Notes under the pieces: model-generated | What the model saw: only the letters and a program-made list of their open reading frames with translations | What the model was told of the DNA's origin: nothing | Databases searched by the model: none | Origin: an uncultured Mycoplasmatota bacterium | GTDB lineage: Bacteria > Bacillota_I > Bacilli_A > RF39 > UBA660 | DNA length: 35,033 nt | Assembly: GCA_946497145.1 (NCBI GenBank) | Contig: CAMMJA010000010.1 | Span: forward strand, 1 to 35,033 | Direction: 5' to 3' | Shown here: piece after piece, positions 29,165 to 35,033 of the stretch | How the letters are laid out: each line of letters starts with the position of its first letter | How positions within the stretch are numbered: the stretch's first letter is position 1 | Translations under genes and position numbers: made by a program

Positions 29165-30772
29165 ATGAAAAAAAATATTATTTTATCGACTATCATTACT
29201 TTAGTTGTGGCTTTTTTATACTTTTATTTATTTTTACCTCCAATTAACGTAACGAGTTTACAATTTTGGTTTTACATTGCCTTTTTGCTGTTTGTGTTTG
29301 CGGTTAGCTCAGGTTTACAATCCGCTCGCTTTATTTTTACAAGAAAGGTAAATCGATTAGAGAAATTATCAGGTGTTTTGTTAGGTATCATTGGTTTGAT
29401 TTTTGTTTTAGTTGTCGTGATTAACTTTGTAATGTCTCCTTTGTTTCAATCTTCGAGTTATGCCAAACGAATTACTATCAAAGAAGATGGCAATTTTAGC
29501 GAAGATGTTAAACCAGTTGATTTTACTAAATTACCATTGTTAGATAAGGACTCTAGTCAAAAATTAGGAGATCGTGTGATGGGTCAAATGCCGGAATTGG
29601 TTTCACAATTTTTGGTATCTGATTTGTATACCCAAATCAATTATAATGATGAAATTATACGAGTAACGCCTTTAGAATATAATGGTATCTTTAAATACTT
29701 TTCTAATCGTAAAAATGGAATTACCGGATATATTACTGTTGATTCTGTTAATGGTGAAAGCAACTTAGTCAAACTAGAAAAAGGTATGAAGTACATGCCA
29801 TCGGCTTTATTTTTTGAAAATTTAAACCGTTATTTACGTTTTCATTATCCAACAGAAATTTTTGATGAAGCGTACTTTGAAATTGATAATGAAGGAAAAC
29901 CATATTGGATTGTACCAACTATTCAATACAAGGGAATTGGCATTCGTAAAGAAGTGAAAGGTGCCATTATTTTGGATCCGGTGACAGGAAAATCACAACA
30001 ATATGCGATTGATGAAATACCAACTTGGGTTGATCATGTTTATGCAGCTGACTTGATTATCGATCAAGTGGATGATTGGGGAAAGTACAAAAATGGTTTC
30101 TTCAATTCAATTTTTGGACAGAAAGATGTGGTTGCGACAACACAAGGATATAACTATACAGTAATGAATGATGATGTTTACTTGTATACAGGAATTACTT
30201 CTGTAGCGAATGATGAAGCAAATGTGGGCTTTATTTTGACGAATTTGCGAACGAAGGAGACGACTTTTTATTCGATACCAGGTGCTGAAGAATATTCCGC
30301 CATGGCTTCTGCTGAAGGTCAAGTACAACAGATGAAATATACTTCCACTTTTCCATTGTTGATCAATTTAAATGGAAGACCAACTTATCTGATGTCATTA
30401 AAAGATAATGCTGGACTTGTCAAAATGTATGGTTTTGTCGATGTAGAAGATTATCAGAAGGTATCTGTCAGTGATTCTTCTATTGGAATCGATCAAGCAG
30501 CAGAGCAATATTTGAGTAAAATAGGAATGGATTTGCAGGATGGTGCGGATCTCCTTTGGAAAACTATTCAAATTCAAAGTATTAAACAAGCAATGATCGA
30601 CGGTACTAGTTATTATTATATTACGGATACGACAGGACAACGTTATCAATCATCCATCAAAGTTAGTCCTCAAATGTTACCATTCTTAGAATCGGGCATG
30701 TCTATTCAAGTAGGTTATTACGCGGGACATGTCACAGAACTTAACGTAATAGAAATAGAACAGATGAAGTAG
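29165..30772 (+). CDS. Membrane protein of unknown function (three N-terminal TMs, large extracytoplasmic domain)
   Basis: Long ORF with three hydrophobic segments, then ~430 soluble residues. AAAGGA RBS 6 nt before ATG 29165. Confidence 0.8.
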   Translation: MKKNIILSTIITLVVAFLYFYLFLPPINVTSLQFWFYIAFLLFVFAVSSGLQSARFIFTRKVNRLEKLSGVLLGIIGLIFVLVVVINFVMSPLFQSSSYAKRITIKEDGNFSEDVKPVDFTKLPLLDKDSSQKLGDRVMGQMPELVSQFLVSDLYTQINYNDEIIRVTPLEYNGIFKYFSNRKNGITGYITVDSVNGESNLVKLEKGMKYMPSALFFENLNRYLRFHYPTEIFDEAYFEIDNEGKPYWIVPTIQYKGIGIRKEVKGAIILDPVTGKSQQYAIDEIPTWVDHVYAADLIIDQVDDWGKYKNGFFNSIFGQKDVVATTQGYNYTVMNDDVYLYTGITSVANDEANVGFILTNLRTKETTFYSIPGAEEYSAMASAEGQVQQMKYTSTFPLLINLNGRPTYLMSLKDNAGLVKMYGFVDVEDYQKVSVSDSSIGIDQAAEQYLSKIGMDLQDGADLLWKTIQIQSIKQAMIDGTSYYYITDTTGQRYQSSIKVSPQMLPFLESGMSIQVGYYAGHVTELNVIEIEQMK

Positions 30773-30796
30773 AAAGAAAGATTCTTTCTACTTTTT
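30767..30796 (+). terminator. Intrinsic terminator
   Basis: AAGTAGAAAGAA-AGA-TTCTTTCTACTT-TTT. Confidence 0.85.
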
Positions 30797-30856
30797 AGAT
30801 GTATTTATTTACACTTTTTTTAAAATTCGATAAAGTAGAAAATAGGAGTGTTGAAA

Positions 30857-31267
30857 ATGAAAACAAAACAAAATAAAGTGGGCTCTAAGATTGAAGAGTT
30901 TAAAACATTTGTTATGAGAGGCAATGTATTAGATCTTGCTGTAGGTGTTATCATTGGTGGTGCATTTGGAAAGATTGTATCATCCTTGGTGGATGATATC
31001 TTGATGCCTTTTATTGGCTTGTTGTTGGGTGGCCTTGATTTTACGAAATTATCTTTTAAAATTGGAGATTCTGTAATTCAGTATGGCTTGTTTTTGCAAA
31101 ATGTGGTTGATTTCTTCATTATTGCGTTATCGATTTTCTTTCTTGTCAAAGTGATCAACGGGCTAAAGCGCAAGAAAGAAGAGCCACCAAAGCCACCGAA
31201 AACAAAAGAAGTAGAATTGTTAGAAGAAATTAGAGATTTATTAAAGGAAAAGAGGGAAAGAAAATGA
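30857..31267 (+). CDS. mscL: Large-conductance mechanosensitive channel MscL
   Basis: [49 protein letters not shown] 30857 after AGGAG. Confidence 0.95.
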   Translation: MKTKQNKVGSKIEEFKTFVMRGNVLDLAVGVIIGGAFGKIVSSLVDDILMPFIGLLLGGLDFTKLSFKIGDSVIQYGLFLQNVVDFFIIALSIFFLVKVINGLKRKKEEPPKPPKTKEVELLEEIRDLLKEKRERK

Positions 31268-31377
31268 AATTAAATAACCATGGCTGGAGATTAGGTGCGA
31301 TGATTGGTTTTATTTGTGTTTTTGCAGTATTTATCTTAATTATTGTCGCTATGGCTTACTATTTGGGTGTTGAATAA
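31264..31377 (+). CDS. 37-aa putative single-pass membrane peptide, translationally coupled to mscL
   Basis: ATGA overlap with the mscL stop; [37 protein letters not shown]. Below the ORF-track length cutoff. Confidence 0.6.
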   Translation: MKLNNHGWRLGAMIGFICVFAVFILIIVAMAYYLGVE

Positions 31378-31411
31378 TAGTTTAAAGTTTTAAAATCTTG
31401 TAGTTTTTTCG

Positions 31412-31440
31412 TTGACAAGTGCATAAGATAATGTTATAGT
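31412..31440 (+). promoter_or_regulatory. Promoter of the str operon (rpsL-rpsG-fusA)
   Basis: TTGACA, 17-nt spacer, TATAGT. Confidence 0.85.
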
Positions 31441-31536
31441 ATTGTTGCTATTAAATGAATTTTGCTGATGCAAAATTTTATTTAAGGAATAAAATGACAC
31501 ACCTGGATATGTGTAAAGAAAGGAGACCGATTTTAT

Positions 31537-31950
31537 ATGCCTACAATCAACCAATTAGTTAGAAAAAACAGAAAAGATAAAGTAAGAAAAAGTAAGGCAC
31601 CAGTGCTTGGAATTGGACTTAATACCATTCAAAGAAAACAAACGAGTGTAAATGCTCCTCAAAAACGTGGAGTATGTACTCGTGTTGGAACTAGAACACC
31701 AAAAAAGCCAAACTCTGCATTGCGTAAATATGCACGTGTTCGTTTAAGTAATGGAAAAGAAGTAGATACTTATATTCCAGGAATTGGACATAACTTACAA
31801 GAACATAGTGTTGTACTAATTCGTGGTGGCCGTGTAAAAGACTTGATCGGAGTACGTTATCATATCATTCGTGGTACATTAGATACTGCTGGAGTGAAAG
31901 ATAGAAAACAAGGTCGTAGTAAATACGGAGCTAAAAAACCAAAGAAATAA
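31537..31950 (+). CDS. rpsL: 30S ribosomal protein S12
   Basis: [66 protein letters not shown]. Confidence 0.98.
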   Translation: MPTINQLVRKNRKDKVRKSKAPVLGIGLNTIQRKQTSVNAPQKRGVCTRVGTRTPKKPNSALRKYARVRLSNGKEVDTYIPGIGHNLQEHSVVLIRGGRVKDLIGVRYHIIRGTLDTAGVKDRKQGRSKYGAKKPKK

Positions 31951-31978
31951 TATTGTAAACTGAAGGGAGGAAATCATT

Positions 31979-32446
31979 ATGCGTAAAAGACGTGCAGTGA
32001 AAAGAGATGTTTTACCAGATCCAATTTATCAGTCAAAGATTATTACAAAATTAGTTAACAGCATTATGTTAGATGGAAAAAAAGGTAAAGCACAAACAAT
32101 CGTATACGAAGCGTTTGATATGGTAAAAGAAAAAACTGGAAAAGAACCACTTGAAGTATTTAATCAAGCGTTAGAAAATATTAAACCACAACTTGAAGTT
32201 AAGAGTCGCCGTGTAGGTGGTAGTAACTATCAGGTACCAATTGAAGTAAGCCCAGCAAGAAGTCAAGCATTGGGATTACGTTGGTTAACCAAGTATTCTC
32301 GTGAACGTGGTGGAAAAGGTATGGCTGAAAATTTGGCCAATGAAATTATTGATGCATCCAATGGAACAGGTGCAGCAGTGAAAAAACGTGAAGATACTCA
32401 TAGAATGGCTGAAGCAAATAAAGCTTTCGCACATTATCGTTGGTAG
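31979..32446 (+). CDS. rpsG: 30S ribosomal protein S7
   Basis: [65 protein letters not shown]. Confidence 0.98.
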   Translation: MRKRRAVKRDVLPDPIYQSKIITKLVNSIMLDGKKGKAQTIVYEAFDMVKEKTGKEPLEVFNQALENIKPQLEVKSRRVGGSNYQVPIEVSPARSQALGLRWLTKYSRERGGKGMAENLANEIIDASNGTGAAVKKREDTHRMAEANKAFAHYRW

Positions 32447-32461
32447 GAAAGGGGTAATTTT

Positions 32462-34531
32462 ATGGCACGCGATACGTCTTTAGAAAAGACAAGAAATTTT
32501 GGTATTATGGCACATATTGATGCTGGAAAAACAACGACTACAGAACGTGTTTTATACCATACTGGAAAAATCCATAAAATTGGCGAAACACATGATGGTG
32601 CGAGCCAAATGGACTGGATGGAACAAGAACAAGAACGTGGTATTACCATTACTTCTGCAGCGACTACAGCATATTGGAAAGGATATCGTTTCAATATCAT
32701 CGATACGCCAGGACACGTAGACTTTACAGTAGAAGTTTCACGTAGTTTAAGAGTACTAGATGGTGCGGTTGCTTTGATCGATGCGCAAGCAGGAGTTGAA
32801 CCACAAACCGAAACAGTTTGGCGTCAAGCGACAGACTTCATGGTTCCACGTATTATCTTTGCTAATAAGATGGATAAAATGGGGGCTGATTTCGAATATA
32901 GTTTGAAAACCATCGATTCAAGATTAGGAGTAAATGCGAAACCAATCGAATGGCCAATTGGTGCAGAAGATAGTTTCCGTGGTGTTATTGATTTGGTAAC
33001 GATGAAGGCCTATGAATACGATGGAAAACAAGAAGAAGATGCCAAAGAAATCGAAATTCCTGCTGATTTAAAAGATCTTGCTATGGAAAAACGTAACGAT
33101 TTGATCGAAGCAGTAGCAGAATTTGACGATGAGTTGATGGAAAAATACTTAGAAGGCGAAGAAATTTCTGTTGAAATGTTGAAGAAAGCCATTCGTCTTG
33201 GAACATTAAAGGTTGAATTTTTCCCAGTAATGTGTGGAACTGCTTTAGGAAATAAAGGAGTAAAACTATTGTTGGATGCTGTTATTGACTATTTACCAAG
33301 TCCACTTGACATTGCATCTATCAAAGGTACGAACTTAGATGGAGAAGAAGAAGAACGTCATCCAAGTGATAGTGAACCATTTAGTGCGTTGGCATTTAAA
33401 GTAATGACCGACCCATTTGTTGGACGTTTGACATTCTTCCGTGTTTATTCAGGACACTTAAGTAGTGGATCTTACATTTTGAATTCTACTAAGGATTCTA
33501 AAGAAAGAATTGGGCGTATCTTACAGATGCATGCAAACCATAGAACAGAAATTTCTGATGTTTATACAGGTGATATTGCTGCAGCAGTTGGTCTTAAAAA
33601 TACGACGACTGGAGATACGTTGTGCGATGAAAAGAAACCAATTATCTTAGAGTCACTTGTGGTACCAGAACCAGTTATTCAACTTGCGGTAGAACCAAAA
33701 TCGAAAGCAGATCAAGATAAGATGGCTCTTGCGCTTCAAAAATTAGCAGAGGAAGATCCAACATTCAAAGTTCATACGGATCATGAAACAGGTCAAACTG
33801 TAATTGCTGGTATGGGCGAATTACACTTGGATGTCTTAGTAGATAGAATGAGACGTGAATTTAACGTAGAAGCAAACGTTGGTCGTCCACAAGTTGCTTA
33901 TCGTGAGACAATTAAACAAGCCGCAGAATGTGAAGGAAAATATATTAAACAATCTGGTGGACGTGGACAATATGGTCATGTTTGGATTAAATTTGAACCA
34001 AATCCTGATAAAGGATACGAATTTGTGGATCAAGTTGTCGGTGGAGTAGTTCCTCGTGAATACATTCCAGTTGTTGACAAGGGACTTCAAGAAGCAATGC
34101 AGACAGGTATTTTAGCCGGATATCCGATGATCGATATCAAGGCAACGTTGTACGATGGATCTTACCATGATGTCGATTCTAATGAAATGTCATTTAAGAT
34201 TGCGGCAAGTTTCGCCTTGAAAGAAGCGAAAAATAAATGTCAACCAGTACTTCTTGAACCAATCATGAAAGTAAGCGTAACAGTTCCAGAAGAGTATTTT
34301 GGTAACGTTATGGGAGATTTAACATCACGTCGTGGTAAACCACTTGGACAAGAATCACGTGGTAATGCTATCATGATGAATACGATGGTACCACTTTCTG
34401 AAATGTTTGGATATGCGACAAGTTTGCGTTCTAATACGCAAGGACGTGGTAACTTTATCATGGAATTTGATCACTATGAAGAAGTTCCAAAAAACATTGC
34501 GGAAGATATTATCAAAAAAAGTGGTAATTAA
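32462..34531 (+). CDS. fusA: Elongation factor G
   Basis: [57 protein letters not shown]. Confidence 0.98.
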   Translation: MARDTSLEKTRNFGIMAHIDAGKTTTTERVLYHTGKIHKIGETHDGASQMDWMEQEQERGITITSAATTAYWKGYRFNIIDTPGHVDFTVEVSRSLRVLDGAVALIDAQAGVEPQTETVWRQATDFMVPRIIFANKMDKMGADFEYSLKTIDSRLGVNAKPIEWPIGAEDSFRGVIDLVTMKAYEYDGKQEEDAKEIEIPADLKDLAMEKRNDLIEAVAEFDDELMEKYLEGEEISVEMLKKAIRLGTLKVEFFPVMCGTALGNKGVKLLLDAVIDYLPSPLDIASIKGTNLDGEEEERHPSDSEPFSALAFKVMTDPFVGRLTFFRVYSGHLSSGSYILNSTKDSKERIGRILQMHANHRTEISDVYTGDIAAAVGLKNTTTGDTLCDEKKPIILESLVVPEPVIQLAVEPKSKADQDKMALALQKLAEEDPTFKVHTDHETGQTVIAGMGELHLDVLVDRMRREFNVEANVGRPQVAYRETIKQAAECEGKYIKQSGGRGQYGHVWIKFEPNPDKGYEFVDQVVGGVVPREYIPVVDKGLQEAMQTGILAGYPMIDIKATLYDGSYHDVDSNEMSFKIAASFALKEAKNKCQPVLLEPIMKVSVTVPEEYFGNVMGDLTSRRGKPLGQESRGNAIMMNTMVPLSEMFGYATSLRSNTQGRGNFIMEFDHYEEVPKNIAEDIIKKSGN

Positions 34532-34543
34532 TGGATGTTCGCT

Positions 34544-34571
34544 TAGAAAGAGAAGTGGTTTTCTCTTTCTA
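34544..34571 (+). other. Strong hairpin between fusA and tuf lacking a U-tract
   Basis: TAGAAAGAGAA-gtggtt-TTCTCTTTCTA, 11-bp perfect stem followed by GACGAAATA. Confidence 0.75.
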
Positions 34572-34604
34572 GACGAAATATTTGTGAAATAAGTATCAAA
34601 ACAG

Positions 34605-34633
34605 TTGAAAAAATATCAATTGTTAGATAAAAT
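34605..34633 (+). promoter_or_regulatory. Candidate promoter of tuf
   Basis: TTGAAA, 17-nt spacer, TAAAAT. Confidence 0.5.
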
Positions 34634-34666
34634 ATATGTTGTAAATAAAAAAGGAGGAAATAAAAT

Positions 34667-35033
34667 ATGGCAAAACAAAAATTTGATCGTTCAAAACCAC
34701 ATGTTAACATTGGTACAATTGGACACGTAGATCATGGTAAAACTACATTAACTGCAGCTATTACTAAATGTTTACATGATAAAAACCCTGCATGGGCTGA
34801 TTTTACAGATTATGCAAACATTGATAAAGCACCAGAAGAAAGAGAACGTGGTATTACAATTAATACTGCACACGTAGAATATCAAACAGAAAAACGTCAC
34901 TATGCACACGTTGACTGTCCAGGACATGCTGACTATGTAAAAAACATGATTACTGGTGCAGCACAAATGGATGGAGCAATCTTAGTTATTGCTGCAACAG
35001 ATGGACCTATGGCACAAACTCGTGAACATATCT
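34667..35033 (+). CDS. tuf: Elongation factor Tu, 3'-truncated at the window edge
   Basis: [33 protein letters not shown]...[18 protein letters not shown]...[52 protein letters not shown]. Open to the window end. Confidence 0.97.
   Translation, partial: MAKQKFDRSKPHVNIGTIGHVDHGKTTLTAAITKCLHDKNPAWADFTDYANIDKAPEERERGITINTAHVEYQTEKRHYAHVDCPGHADYVKNMITGAAQMDGAILVIAATDGPMAQTREHI

Noticed and set aside
1-35033. CRISPR array, tRNA/rRNA genes, IS/transposon or phage genes
   Set aside because: No spaced direct repeats, cloverleaf-like clusters, transposase or phage motifs were seen while reading the window.
1-35033. Mollicutes-style TGA=Trp recoding
   Set aside because: Trp is encoded by TGG in the conserved genes, and TGA acts as the stop of rpoB, mscL and the RsmC-like gene at the expected ends.

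Overview
This is a low-GC Bacillota/Mycoplasmatota-type chromosomal window. Every supported CDS is on the + strand. It carries mostly core translation and transcription genes: dusB (5'-truncated) - RDD membrane protein - lysS - YfcC-like permease - clpC - DinJ/YafQ-type toxin-antitoxin pair - cysS - YugP-type Zn peptidase - LtaS-like sulfatase - exported unknown - mrnC - rlmB - SigH-like sigma factor - tail-anchored unknown - secE - nusG - rplK - rplA - rplJ - rplL - SDR - YnbB-like PLP enzyme - RsmC-like methyltransferase - rpoB - rpoC - membrane unknown - mscL - 37-aa small ORF - rpsL - rpsG - fusA - tuf (3'-truncated). I found no CRISPR array, tRNA, rRNA, IS element or obvious large novel defence system. 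The most interesting signals are regulatory RNA structures and residue-level oddities. They are: (i) a 13-bp terminator-like hairpin about 10 nt after a consensus promoter, in the leader of the RsmC-like methyltransferase gene; (ii) two L1-binding-site-like leaders, one before rplK and one between rplK and rplA, the latter closely mimicking the 23S GGUGGGAG...AAUACCACC element; (iii) RpoB carrying Asn at the E. coli H526 position, the residue linked to natural rifampicin insensitivity in Mollicutes; (iv) S12 carrying Ile at the normally invariant Pro of GRVKDLPGVRYH; (v) an L11 with a ~50-aa acidic C-terminal extension; (vi) an SDR-YnbB pair resembling part of the EF-P 5-aminopentanol pathway; (vii) an unannotated 37-aa membrane peptide translationally coupled to mscL; (viii) a sigma-factor-adjacent protein with a possible degenerate kinase-like motif. 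All calls come from reading the sequence; no database search was run.
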